Below, piece after piece: positions 36,930 through 49,121 of a stretch of 64,000 bases of DNA (the first letter of the stretch is position 1; each line of letters starts with the position of its first letter). Position numbers and translations under genes: made by a program. The stretch comes from Cryptomeria japonica. Lineage: Eukaryota; Streptophyta; Pinopsida; Cupressales; Cupressaceae. The stretch is taken from the NCBI RefSeq assembly GCF_030272615.1, contig NC_081406.1, forward strand, positions 186,696,270 to 186,760,269, written 5' to 3'. The notes below the pieces were generated by a model that worked only from the letters and a program-made list of their open reading frames with translations, searched no databases and was not told where the DNA came from.

Positions 36930-39900
36930 TGTAATAACCCACCTTGTTTAACCCAACAAAATTTGACCCTTTTTTTTTGTTTAATTTAATCATTTGTGTT
37001 TGATTCAATCGCATACTATGGGTATCCATCCATTAGGATTAGGCATTCATCCACTTGGGATGAGCATCTAACCATACAGGTTAGGCATCTATCCATACGG
37101 GGCAGGAGGTTTCATCTATCCAATACGGGATAGGCATCTACCCATACGGGTTAAGGCATCTATCCAACTAGGATAGGAGGTGCTCTGGCCAGAGACTTAG
37201 ACTCACCAGGACCATTCAGGTTCTGAGTCACTCACTAAGTACTACACTCTTCTAATAGGAGTGCACCGAGGTCGCCGTCCTTAGGAGAAATTAAAATAAC
37301 ATAATACAAGTTTGAATTCTGCCTCAAAATTTGGCTTATAGCCTCGAGAAGTCAAGCGAATCCATACGGGATTCCTTCCGAGTATGCATTGAATTACCTT
37401 TTCCTTTTTAGTATACTTATCTTTCAAATTAGGATTCTACTCAATCCTTCTTCTTACCAAGCCTAGACCCCACCCACGAACGCTTGAGTACTAAGGACAA
37501 CTTCGTCCCTAGACTGCCTACATACCCGTTTCGGCACAGGATCAAGGCGTAAAGTATGTAGTTCTATTTTCTACTCTATGGTTTGGTGTAAACTGATTAG
37601 TGGGTACGCAACCCTTTCTAGGGTCAATGTCCCAGATAGTTTCTCTGCGGTTGCTACCCACAGTGGTAGCACTTAAGCAAAGGCTCAAGATGGCCTATTG
37701 CTTGTGGCCTAAAACAACTAGATCCTAATACCTATCATAAGCGTCACCCTTGACCAATTGTCAATCGTCAACAATTCTTCGAAATTAAATCAATTTCATA
37801 AAAGCATTTTACTCAATCATCCCTATAGGAGTTTACTATGGTTTAACTCAGCGGATGAAAGATCATTTTAGGATTATCTTATTAGATTATCGATCCAAGG
37901 GGGATTACCCGCCCCTTGGATTTTAACTTCCAAGTGTCCCTTATTACTCCCCGATGATTTATAGGGACAATGCCACAAACGTCGTTGATGCAACTTTATT
38001 AGGCGTTCAGAGCAGTAGTTCAACACGACGACATTACTCGTAAGCGTGACCTAGAGGCACTGTATATACCGAACGCTGCTAGGTTTTGGTTTTTCGACTT
38101 CCTTTATTTAATTTTCTAACTAAGAAGCTATGAAAAACATCATGCTTGGAAACAATTATGAATTGAACGTGTATATTTAGACATTGCAAAGCTTAATTAA
38201 TTGAAATAACTACTTGATGAACCACGTGGAATAAAAACCATAACTAATTTATTTAATATTCAAAACTTGAAATATAACTTGCATATTAATAATTAAACGT
38301 GTAACTTACATGAAGATGAAGAAAATGTAACTTTGACATCAATAAATGCAAATAATGAAGCAAGGATAATGTAAGTTACATGCAAGGTTAAGCAATGCAT
38401 TGACTTCTACCACGAGAATAATCACTTATAAAGTCACTAGTCCCAAAAATAGCAATTAGCTTAGACATTTGGTTCAAATCATATTAATATGAATTAATTG
38501 CTTTAATGAGTCCAAAATGCCAACTAAGTGACTCAATGAATCTTAAGTAGTTTTTATAAAATTCCAATTATAAAATTTGATACAATTTAATTTACAATTA
38601 GAAAATTGCTAAGAAAAAAATAAATTAATTATAAAATTTACTAAGGATGGTTACTTTCGAATTTAATTTACTAACTTAAAAGCAATTATTAACAATACCC
38701 AAATTGCAAAAAATATATATATATATAAATCTAATTAAATAAGCAAAACTTTGTTTTTTTAATAGTTAATGTGGGGGCCACGGGTCCCATCACTCCTGCA
38801 GACCTGCAGGTGCAGGCCCGTAGGGATGAGGGGACATCATGGGCCCCCCCCCTCCCCCTGCGGCCACTACCATAATAGTGACTGCAGGGGAAGTGGAGGG
38901 TACCACTTCCCCGATAGTTATAATAACACCGCCACTTCCTGCACGCCGCCTTCGTGCATAAAGACGTTACAATTTACTTTAACTTAATTATTTATTACCA
39001 TATTTTGCATAAATTTATATATATATAGTTTTCATTCTAGTTTATTAAATGATATAAGAGGGCATATTTATATAAAAAGTGTTATTATATATAAAAAAAG
39101 AAATGAGAGTAAGAATTCATTCACAGGCATGGGAGATAATAGAGAAAATTGTTTGAGCCCCCAAAATAAATACATTGTGCTTGAAATTGAGGCAAGCAAT
39201 ACAACAAGAGGAGATTTTTATAAAATTTCTCTCATGACAGCTAGGTTCATGGAGGAATGAATTAATTAAAGGTTTTAAGAAGATCAAAGAAACATTAAGA
39301 GAGGAAAAAAAAAGAAATGGATTTACTCTCAGGATTTAAATAAGTTTGGGTACACATGAACATATTTAAAATCAAAGGAAGAGATTTCCATTTGAATGAT
39401 TTTCACCTGAAGAACTCAAGATTTTTATAATAAGTTTTATTCACAGGAAAACATGATAATATTAATTAATTTATTTTTTTATTTGCAGTAAGATTTACTT
39501 TCTTCCCAATAAGTTTCATTCACGGGAAAACAAAATTTCTTACTGGAGAAATTAATTCATTTATTCTTGTTCACAACATGATTTATTCACAGGAAAAAGA
39601 AAAAGAATTAAAGCAGGAATTGAGATTTAAACTTATTCCTAATAAGTTTCATTCACAGAGAAGTTAATTTATTCATACATATTCACAACAAGATTTACTC
39701 ATAGGAAAGAAAGAAATAAAACAAAATAACAAGATTTGAAATAAATCTTTATTCCCATTTAGTTACATTCACAGGAAAACAAATCTTCATACATGAGAAA
39801 TTAATTCATTCACAACAAGATTTGCTCATAGGAAAGAAATGAATAACACAAGAAACATGATTCAATAAAAGAGGAGAACCTGGATACTTGAAGCTTGATG

Positions 39901-40455
39901 TAGAATCCTCTCCAAATCTTCAAGCCTAGCCTTCCTTGATCCTTCCTTGCAAGCTTGGAAAAACTCTTCAAAAACAACTTAACAATACTACAATGAAAAA
40001 GAGACTACCAAAGAAGCTCCTACTACTAACAACAAGGAAACTTAGAAAATTTTCTTCAAAATATAATCAACTCCCTCTTATGAAAACTTGCATACAATAT
40101 ATAAGAAAAATCCCTTAATTCCACTATCTAGAGAAATTAATTAAGAATGAGATTCTTTTCCAATATTGGACTCATGCAAACATTGATTAAAATCCTAGTG
40201 GGGGAGTTACATGCAAGATATTGAAGATTCCTCTAGAAGCTTCTAATTCCTCCTACAACATGTGCCATAATTGGGAGTGGGAAAATAAAAATAAAAAATA
40301 AAATAAATAATGACTTTTGAATTATATTCTCCAAGTGTGTGTGTGTGGGTCCATTATTATTTTTTTATAATATTCATTCAATTATTTTCAATAGCTCAAC
40401 CAAAAATATAATAAAATTGTATCAAATTAAAAAGTGATAAAGGAGGGTTGTGACA
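36930..40455 (-). repeat. 3' LTR of the chromovirus, 3,526 bp
   Basis: Bounded by TGTAATAACCC at 36,930 and GGTTGTGACA at 40,455 (plus orientation), giving TGT...ACA ends. It contains tandem units around 37,020-37,180 (GGCATCTA(T/C)CCATACGGG), a GC-rich patch at about 38,771-38,960, and a degenerate array around 39,360-39,840 built on ATTCACAGGAAAAC. Unlike most of the window it has strong local composition changes. Confidence 0.75.
38771..38960. repeat. GC-rich patch with hairpin inside the LTR
   Basis: GC-rich sequence in an otherwise AT-rich LTR. GGGGAAGTGG (38,887-38,896) and CCACTTCCCC (38,903-38,912) form a perfect 10-bp stem with a 6-base loop. Purpose unknown; it might be part of the LTR promoter or an insertion. 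Confidence 0.6.
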
Positions 40456-40469
40456 TCCTCCCCCCTTAA
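40456..40469 (-). promoter_or_regulatory. Polypurine tract of the chromovirus
   Basis: The minus strand reads TTAAGGGGGGAGGA directly before the LTR start TGTCACAACC. This primes plus-strand cDNA in gypsy elements. Confidence 0.85.
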
Positions 40470-40532
40470 TTTGTGCATCGTCCCGATGCACTTATTGAAT
40501 GTATCCAAAAGAGTCTATAGTTCATGATTAGT

Positions 40533-42285
40533 TTAAAACAAAAAAGGAAACAACTGTTGCATTTCCCTAGTATCTTCCCATGTGGCATTCCTTTCATCAT
40601 ACTGATTCCATTGTACTTTGCATTGATCAACCTCTCTGTTGCGCAATTGGCACTGGCGTCTCTCCAAGATTTTGAATGGCTCTATCATTATTCCTCCCAT
40701 TTCCTGGACCTGTAAAGCATCCCAATTCAAAATATGTTTCTCATTAGGTACATACCTTTTAAGAAGAGATACATGGAAGACATCATGGATTTGGCTCAAC
40801 TGGGGAGGTGAGGCCAACCGGTATGCAACTGGATTAATCCTTTCCAATATTTCAAAAGGTCCAACATAACGAGGTGCAAGCTTGGTCTTTTTCCCAAACC
40901 TTATGGAACTCTTGTGTGGCCTAACCCTTAGGAAGACTTTCTCTTCCACCTCAAACTCTCTTGGTGTCCTGTTTTTGTATGCATAACTTTTCTGCCTATC
41001 TGAGGCTTCCTTCAATCTTTGCCTAATTTCCTTAGTTTTCCTTTCCATTTCCTTCAACATATCTGGTCCAACAATTACTCTATCTTCAAGGCTATCCCAA
41101 CTCAAAGGTGTTTGACATGGCCTACCATACAATGCTTTGAAAGGTGCCATTCCCAAAGATGTTTGATATGTATTATTGTAAGAAAACTCTACCAGAGGTA
41201 GGAAATCTTCCCATTTCTTCTGTTGGTCCATGCAGTACATGCGAAGTAGGTCTTCCAAAATCTGATTTGTCCTTTCTGTTTGACCGTCGGTTTCAGGATG
41301 GTATGCAATGCTAAAATTTAGTTGAGTTCCCAGAGCTGTTTGAAGAGTTGTCCAAAACCTTGAAGTGAATCTAGCATCTCTATCTGATATGATTTTCTCT
41401 GACATTCCATGCAACCTAAATATTTCTTTAACAAAGCACCTATCCAAGGTAGGTACATCATCTGTCAGATTCCCCGGTATAAAGTGTGCCACCTTAGTGA
41501 GTTTGTCAATTACCACCATTATTGTATCATGCCTAGAAGGTGACATGGGCAACCCTTGCACAAAATCCATGCTAATAACTTGCCACTTGTGTTGAGGTAC
41601 ATCATGTAACTGTAATAATCCGGCTGGATGTCTATGTTCTAGCTTTACTCTTTGACACTCCAAACATTTAGCCACATACTTGACTATGTCATTCTTCATC
41701 CCTTGCCAAAAGTATAACTTCTTTAGATCTACATAAAGTTTGTTAACCCCTAGGTTCCCTGAGTAAGGGGCATTATGAGCCTCCGACAAGACTACTTTCC
41801 TTAAGTCTCCTGAATTAGGAATATAGATTCTATTATTGTATCGGAGCAACCCATCTTCATCTAATGTATACCCTTCAACTTTAGGATCAGTTGGATCGTA
41901 TTCTAAAGTCAATTTGACTTGCTCATACCATGGGTCATGTCCCTGCTCATCCATTACTTGCCTTTTGAAAGAAGTTTTGAATGTTGCTATAGTCATCAAG
42001 TGTCTCCTCCTACTTAAAGCATCTGCCACCCTATTTTCTTTCCCCTTAATATATTCAATTTCAAAATCATATTCACTTAGAAATTATAACCACCTTCTTT
42101 GTCTAGCATTTAAGTGGGGTTGGGTAAAGATGTACTTTAGTCCTTGGTTATCTAACTTTAACTCAAAGGGCTTCCCTAGTAAGAAGTGTCTCCATTTCTG
42201 TAGGGCATGCACAATCGCTGCTAACTCTAAGTCGTGGGGTGCATAATTAACTTCAAGAGTCTTTAGCTTCTTGGATTCGTAAACT
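40533..42285 (-). pseudogene. Gypsy chromovirus RNase H (partial), integrase and chromodomain
   Basis: From 42,285 the frame has YESKKLKTLEVNYAPHDLEL and QKWRHFLLGKPFELKLDNQG (RNase H), one in-frame TAA near 42,088, then KGKENRVADALSRR. The integrase follows open to 40,533: zinc finger with CLECQRVK (the second His of the usual SGHPG is Asn here), core Asp in ISMDFVQGLP, Asp in IISDRDARF and Glu in DGQTERTNQ, so the DDE triad is intact. The C-terminal chromodomain is seen in KILERRQCQLRNREVDQCKV and NATWED. Chromodomains target such elements to heterochromatin. Confidence 0.92.
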
Positions 42286-45200
42286 TTGATATCTATCTTC
42301 CATTATTTTACATAGATTTTTAAAAATAACCAATATAATTAAAATTGTAGCAAAAAATAATATACAAAAATAAATTATTTAAACATTAATAAATTTCACA
42401 AATCTTATCATATCTATAAATTTACCATCAAATTTTTTCTTTATCACCTTATAAACCAAAACTATATCAATTTAATAATCAATACTAGTCTCACATTATG
42501 ACATATAAATGAACACAAAAGACTTGTAGTAGATCATATTTCAGTTTCAACCAGTTTGTAAAACCAAAGAACAAAAATATGTAATGCAAATTAGCAAGGT
42601 GTGAGTGTTAAGGGATTTTTATGTTGAGTGTAAGTATGTATTCATCAGTTCAACACTTGGCTATATAGTTTGTCATCGAGGGAAGAAATACAAGGTCACA
42701 ACGGTTGGTTTGTTTCTTTCATATGATATTAATTTTTTTAACTCAATTTTTTGTACAAATGAGTATTTTATATATATCACATGAAATATATACCAACAAA
42801 GAAATGGATTATAGTTCAATTAAGATTAAGATTTAAATTTAAGTTCAATAAAAGTTAGGATTAAGGTTCAAAATTAATTCAATTAAGACTATATATAAGA
42901 TTCATACAATACAAGTACGAACAAATTAGATCATAAATAAATTTTTTCTTAAAATAAAGAAGACAACAACTTTAATCTCATAAACCATAAACTCATTTAA
43001 AAGATAAACTTATTTATAACCATATCATCTAAACTAAGCAATTAATTAATTACGTGTGTTTATTATTGATAGTTATTTTGATTTATTACAACACACTATT
43101 ATAAAGAGAGAGAATTTTATATAAATCTAAAAAAACTTGTCACTTGTAATTATTTTAAAAATAACATTATAATTTGATTAGCCCAATTGAAAAAAAAAAC
43201 AAAAACTTTTCTGGCTAGTTTTGACTTATAAATCTGACTGAAAGAATTCAGTCAAAAAAAAAAGAAGAAATTGCATACTCACATAAAAGATAAGCTTCTG
43301 TTTAAAAACCAGTACCAGTTTCAGGCAGAATGAAAACCAATACTAAGTCTCATATTATGATATATAACATATAAATCAGAACAATAGAATTCTAATGACT
43401 GAAAGTATTGTTACTGTCATGCTTCTGTTTCAACCAGTTTGTAGAACTACTGAAAAAATATGCAAGGCAAATTAGCAAGATATTTTAGTCTTGAAGATCC
43501 TATTTCTATTGCTATTTCTATTGCTATTTCTACTTCCCCTCTCCATATTTCTTGATGTGAATATGAGATTTCTACGTTTAGTGCATGCATTGTTTCAGTT
43601 TAGCAGTTGGCTATATAGTTTGCCATTGCTTGGTAAGGAAAATAGAAGGCCAACGGTTAATTTGTTCCTCATATGAGAATTTTTTTTTCAATTTCTATTT
43701 TTTAATTATTATTTTTGGGTGCAAATGGGTATTTCAAATTTGTGAAATAGTCAATGGGCTTTTGGTCATGGGTTCTTAATGAGCCTACCAATAATTAATT
43801 TATTTTGTTTAGTGTAAGGCTTGATATTGGAGGAGGGATTTAGATCAACCCCAGAAGGCCCATGAATGGGCCAAATTTGTATGTTATATTATTTTTATTA
43901 AAATTCAAGTAATAATATATAAGGGTATTATGAAATAATTGATAACATAAATATTTATAGTTTTGTTAGTCAAGTATTTTATATTTCCATTTTTAATATC
44001 CATTTTAATAGTATTCATTTGATCAATAAAATTATAAATATTTATGTGTATTGATCGTTTGATAATATTTTAAGTATTCTACTAGTTTTTAAGTGGAGAG
44101 ATATGATAATTTAAGAGATTTTTAATAAAAGCATAAATATTTACAAGTTTGTTAGTCAAGTATTTTTTATTTATATTTTTAATACTCATTTTAAGCAATA
44201 TTCATTTGGTCAATAAAACTATAAATAAATATTTCTATTGACCATTTGATAATACTAGTTTTAAAGAATTTAATAGGTATGATAATTGAGATTTTTAATG
44301 GTTTTGTAACAAAATGATAACTTTGAAGAAATTTCATTTTATTAATATTGATAATAATTTCTAAAGATACACAAGTGTCAAAATAAGTGTTAATTGTAAG
44401 AAGGTTAAAATTAGGATTTTCTTGTTAGAAAAAGAAAAACAGAGGCTTTTTAGTTTACACATTGCCTATGCATAATCATTTATTGAATGCATTGGAATGT
44501 TTAGCACCTTCTTATTATTATAATGGTGTTTCTTTCAACTTTATTATTTTGCATACAATACAATTACTAGATATATAAATATTGACCAAGACATTCAAAT
44601 AACTAAGAAACCATGCATTATAACTATTTAGAAATACATGGAAGTCTTTAAAGGTGTGTGTGCGTGCGTGCATGCGTGTGTGTGCTCTTGCATGCTTATG
44701 TGATCTTGGGAATAAAAAACACCAATTATTCATTTATAGGGCATTTTTCTATGGATTTGATCACTCTAGAAGATGACATCAATTTTAGTGTTCCAATGGA
44801 GTATAGATAGTGAGAGGTGAATCAAAAGGCACATCTCTTGGAAGCTATAGCTTTGTCATTCAAGTTAAGCCCCCAAGAGCTTTACACCTTGGGGAACTGA
44901 TATTGTTTCATTTTAAAATCATAGATTAGGCCTGACATGTCCTTTTGGCATATAGATGATTCTCCTAGAAGTTTTAATGTAGTTCAAGGGATGCATATCA
45001 TACCTCGAAGTTACTCACAATGTACATCCACGTGGTGAGATAAAAATAACTAAGATAAATCCTAAATGGCCACCATTGGTAAGGGCTACGATATGTACAC
45101 AACTACCCCTATTGTCCATTCATAGGTAAATATATTAATCTTTGGCTTGTGGGTCCATACTAAGAGTTACTCCCACCTGATTGATTTTAGGATGGTTGGT

Positions 45201-45801
45201 GTTTCCATTTATTTATTTATTGTTATATTAGAAACTCTCCACTTGAAGACAATGAGACCTCATCTTGTAAGCCTTAGAATTTTTAATTTTTCACCTCTTT
45301 CTTAGTGTAAGTTTTCAAAAATTTAAAAATCTAAAAAAACTTAAAAACACAAAACCAAAAAAGTGTTTGATTACTTATCTTTACCTCTTGCTAGGGTTTA
45401 GAATTCAACCATCATCTGAAAGTTCACAAATATATGGAGCTAACAAAAATAATTGACTCATAACTCACACAAGCCAAGCCAAAACTCATCATCAAAATAA
45501 GGCCAAAGATTATGATAAGGTTGGTATTGAAACAAATCTCATATCATCCAATGAGGAAAATGTAGATTCAAGAAATCATATTTTATAGGAAGGCATAGCT
45601 ATATAACAATGAGCACTAAAAACACATTCTTAACCATCAAGTAGTGTCCCTCCATTGTAGAAAACCTTTTAGAGGAAGTAGTCGTAAAATCAAGGCCTTG
45701 CCAAGGAGGCAACTACATAATAGTTTTTAAAAAGGAAAATGAGAGTGTCAATGAATAAATAGGTTACCATGTGTTAGGATCTATCTAACCAAATAACAAG
45801 G
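42286..45801. repeat. AT-rich region with two diverged tandem duplications
   Basis: About 42,480-42,730 and 43,338-43,680 share CAATACTA.GTCTCA.ATTATGA, TTTCAACCAGTTTGTA, GCAAATTAGCAAG and TTGGCTATATAGTTTG.CAT in the same order. About 43,948-44,100 and 44,133-44,280 share GTTAGTCAAGTATTTT and the sequence after it, 184-185 bases apart. A GT-rich microsatellite lies near 44,653-44,685. No credible gene. Confidence 0.6.
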
Positions 45802-45805
45802 TCAT
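45802..45805. repeat. Left target site duplication TCAT
   Basis: TCAT directly before GGGTAAGTGC; identical to 58,119-58,122. Confidence 0.75.
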
Positions 45806-45854
45806 GGGTAAGTGCACAAAGATGGTGGTCAAAAAGGGGGGTATAAGTGGACAC
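45806..45854 (+). repeat. Left terminal inverted repeat
   Basis: Matches the reverse complement of 58,080-58,118 at 28 of its first 30 bases, then again at AGTGGACAC after a 10-base insertion (GGGGGGTATA) present only on the left. Confidence 0.85.
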
Positions 45855-46692
45855 TTTTTTTTTTCTTTCTTTCTGAAATCAGGTGAACTTGAACTTGGAG
45901 GCAAAATTTGAAAGTTATCCAATCAAGATATGAAGATAATCAAAGAACAAATATTGTAGTACTCTGAATCTAATTTCCAAACTACTAAACTTTTTCAAAA
46001 TTGGATAAGATTAAGGGGGTCAAATCCTTCCCGCATGAAAAACTGACCGTGAATGTTTTTTTTTGAAAAACATAACATAGTGTCTGACGAGCGGATAAAA
46101 AAAGTCATAGTTAGATTTAGTATTTTGTGAAATCCTTTGGCAGAAAGATATTTAAGAGTGAGCACTAGAAGATGTGTATTTTTTTTAAATTTTTTGTTGT
46201 GTATATTTTGTATAATGATTTTTCCAATCAAGCACATCCTAAAAATTAGGTACCCGTTCGTGCGCGAAGCATGAGTTGTACTAAACAAATCGAAAATACA
46301 ATTTTTTTTTTAAATTGTAAAGAATCAAGTGCACTACAACAATATATAATTTTTTTAAAATTTGGATAAGTATATCAAAAGTTATTCAAAAAATGGTGCA
46401 CCTATGTCTGTGAGAACTATGGAGACACTGGTAAAAGAAATTCAATAATAATATGTTATTGTTGTTCAAATTGAAAAAAAATTATATGGTTAGAAATCTC
46501 AGAAGATGGGTGAAAATATGGTGGCAATTTTAGAAATACCCACTTGATGAAGTGTAAACCTGATGATGACAAAGTCAATAAACCAAGTTGATAAAAATAA
46601 AACACGTAAAAAATGAGAGAAATGGAGGGAAATCAAACTTCCAAACTGTAGCTTTGTCATCCAACCCTATTTCCAAGCCTAAATAGTCAAAA

Positions 46693-46821
46693 ACACGTAC
46701 GGGGTACTTATGGTTTAAAAAGTGCGTACATGGTACTTATGGTGTAAGCAGTGCGTATGTGCTTGTTTTCCTATAAACAATGAATACACGCTATGTATAC
46801 TATAAACAATGCGTACGCGTT
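46693..46821. repeat. Left subterminal 29-bp array (5 units)
   Basis: Cores CGTAC, CGTAC, CGTAT, AATAC, CGTAC start at 46,696, 46,725, 46,754, 46,783 and 46,812, each 29 bases apart. Unit three continues GTGCTTGTTTTCCTATAAACA, matching the right-end units. Likely transposase or accessory-protein binding sites by analogy with other DNA transposons. Confidence 0.8.
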
Positions 46822-46849
46822 ATTGTATAATATGATATTCTATATTTAA

Positions 46850-47044
46850 TATGTGTATATGCATATAATATATGTAATATATAATATGTGTATAATATGA
46901 TATTGTATATATAATATGTTTATATACATATAATATATGTATATATAATATGTTTATATACATATAATATATGTATATATAATATATTAAACATATATAT
47001 ACACATGTAAGTGTATTGTCTCCCCCTCTCAAATGCATACAAAG

Positions 47045-47084
<40 letters not shown>

Positions 47085-47310
47085 TCCCTCTCCCCCCTTC
47101 TCCCTTCCTCCATACCCCATCCCTCCCTCTCCTTCCCTCTCCCCCCTTCTCCCTTCCTCCATACCCCATCCCTCCCTCTCTCTCCTTATCCATTCCTCCA
47201 TACCCCATCCCTCTCTCTCTTGCTCTCTCCCCTTCTCCCTTCCTCCATACCCCATCCCTCTTTCTCTTCTTCTCTCCCTCCCTCCCTCCATACCCCACTG
47301 CAACTGTGTT
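46850..47310. repeat. TA-rich tract followed by CT-rich minisatellite
   Basis: 46,850-47,005 is ATATATGTATATA-type sequence. 47,043-47,310 is CT-rich with CATACCCCATCC recurring at 47,111, 47,160, 47,200, 47,246 and (as CATACCCCACTG) 47,289. ORFs across it on both strands are low-complexity artefacts. Confidence 0.85.
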
Positions 47311-48015
47311 TGCACTTCTATAGAAGTAAGTGAATTTATTTCTTGTCTGCAACTTCCTCTTTGTTTTTTTATCATGTATGCTCTCCTAAGAAAATTGACT
47401 GATGGATTTGTGTGTGTACATTGAATAGGAGGAATAGGGTTTGAAATTGAACCACAAGTGTATTACCGTGACAAACAAGGAAACCTGCAGCAATATTCTT
47501 CTTGAATGTGTTTTTAATGAGCAGAGTAGATGTGGAAAATAGTGTCAACAAAGCAACATGATGAGTCAGAGTACCTGCAATATATTTTTCAGAAGGAAAC
47601 AACAGGTAGGAAGAGAAAGAGGGAGAGTCACACAGATGGTGTCCTATAGAATGATAGTGGTGGGTATGCGAGAGTTCCCATGTTGTTACACAACGCCTGT
47701 CACCTAAAGAAATTAAAGTTTGTTGTATGCATGGCAGTGGTAGTATATGATGACCATCACTTGTCAAACAACTTGGAATGGTACATACCCATGAAATAAA
47801 TCAAATGTGTAATTCCTATAGTCACAATCGAGATCGGTCTTATAACCTTGCAAATTTAATAGCATCATATGTTTTAGAACTTAGGCAGTACTCTTAGGAT
47901 TAGGTCAAGCTCTTACACTTGCTTTTTAGCGAAGCCTCGTTGTTTGTTCACTTGGAGTCTCGATGTATGATGTTCTATTCATAACTTTAAATTTAATATA
48001 TTATTTTATTAGCCC
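47311..48015 (+). other. Possible 5' exons of the transposase gene, very uncertain
   Basis: Plus-strand fragments such as HLKKLKFVVCMAVVVYDDHH (about 47,702-47,761) look more like protein than random translation, but stops intervene and I recognise no domain. It lies between the left array and the gap, where the beginning of the plus gene is expected. Confidence 0.2.
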
Positions 48016-48016
48016 A

Positions 48017-48290
48017 CCATATGATCCCTTAGGTGTCATTAGAGGTCGTATTGTTTCCTAAGAGGTCATATGGTGTCCTGTGACCCCTTAAGACCCCTCG
48101 GGACACCAATGACCCATAACAACACCATATGGTGTTCTAAAGGGTCCTATGGTGCTCTATGACCCCTTAGGACACCATTTGGTGTTGTTATAGGTCCTAT
48201 GGTGTGCTAAGGGATAATATATTGTCATATGACCCCTTAGATGTTGTTAGGGGTCATATTGTGTTCTAAGGGTCATATTGTGTCCTGGAT
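48017..48290. repeat. Palindromic repeat cluster
   Basis: Short units such as TATGACCCCTTAGGACACCA and GGTCCTATGGTG recur in both orientations. AACACCATATGGTGTT (48,119-48,134) is a perfect 16-base palindrome. GTAATTCCTATAGTCACAATC, found before the cluster at 47,809, recurs at 48,391. Confidence 0.75.
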
Positions 48291-48621
48291 TCGATATCTC
48301 TTCCTCTCTCTCTCCCCCTCTCTCTCTCTCCCTTCATCCATACCCCATCCCTCTTTCTCTTCTTCCCTCCCTCCCTCTTTCTCTTCTTCTGTAATTCCTA
48401 TAGTCACAATCAAGATCAGTCATATGGTGTCTAGTGTCCTTTCTCTCTCCCTCTCCCTCCTTCCCTCCCCCCTCTTCTCTCTCTCTCTCCCTCTCTCCTC
48501 CCTCCCTCCCCTCTACCTCTCTCCCTCTCTCTACCTTCCCTCCCCCCTCTCTCTCCCTCTCTCTCCCTCTCCCTCCTTCTCCCTCCCTCCCTCCCTCTCT
48601 CTCTCTCTTCCTCTCCCTCCT
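48290..48621. repeat. CT-rich low-complexity tract running into the gap
   Basis: Nearly pure C/T on the plus strand apart from the duplicated GTAATTCC segment. Reading frames through it are not genes. Confidence 0.9.
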
Positions 48622-49121
48622 NNNNNNNNNNNNNNNNNNNNNNNNNNNNNNNNNNNNNNNNNNNNNNNNNNNNNNNNNNNNNNNNNNNNNNNNNNNNNNN
48701 NNNNNNNNNNNNNNNNNNNNNNNNNNNNNNNNNNNNNNNNNNNNNNNNNNNNNNNNNNNNNNNNNNNNNNNNNNNNNNNNNNNNNNNNNNNNNNNNNNNN
48801 NNNNNNNNNNNNNNNNNNNNNNNNNNNNNNNNNNNNNNNNNNNNNNNNNNNNNNNNNNNNNNNNNNNNNNNNNNNNNNNNNNNNNNNNNNNNNNNNNNNN
48901 NNNNNNNNNNNNNNNNNNNNNNNNNNNNNNNNNNNNNNNNNNNNNNNNNNNNNNNNNNNNNNNNNNNNNNNNNNNNNNNNNNNNNNNNNNNNNNNNNNNN
49001 NNNNNNNNNNNNNNNNNNNNNNNNNNNNNNNNNNNNNNNNNNNNNNNNNNNNNNNNNNNNNNNNNNNNNNNNNNNNNNNNNNNNNNNNNNNNNNNNNNNN
49101 NNNNNNNNNNNNNNNNNNNNN
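48622..49121. other. Assembly gap, exactly 500 N
   Basis: A round 500 N is a conventional placeholder, so real distance is unknown. It follows a CT-rich tract, a common reason for assembly breaks, and hides the 5' part of the plus-strand transposase gene. Confidence 0.95.

Larger units (their letters stand above)
36930..42285 (-). mobile_element. 5'-truncated gypsy chromovirus with a 3.5-kb 3' LTR
   Basis: The minus strand holds part of RNase H, a complete integrase with chromodomain, a PPT, and an LTR that starts TGTCACAACCC and ends GGGTTATTACA. RT, protease, gag and the 5' LTR are absent; recognisable sequence stops near 42,285. The TGTCACAACC LTR start is common among plant Tekay/Del-type chromoviruses. 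Confidence 0.9.

Noticed and set aside
36930-37200. CRISPR-like spaced repeats (GGCATCTATCC units)
   Set aside because: Units are degenerate with no unique spacers, in a plant LTR; ordinary tandem repeat.
42286-45801. Left half of a single large element ending at 45,805
   Set aside because: No inverted partner for any sequence here was found on the right side; the inverted ends start at 45,806.
46820-47424. ORFs of 96-151 codons rich in Ser/Leu/Pro or Glu/Arg/Gly
   Set aside because: They translate the CT-rich minisatellite and adjoining TA tract; no domain, and frames are open on both strands.
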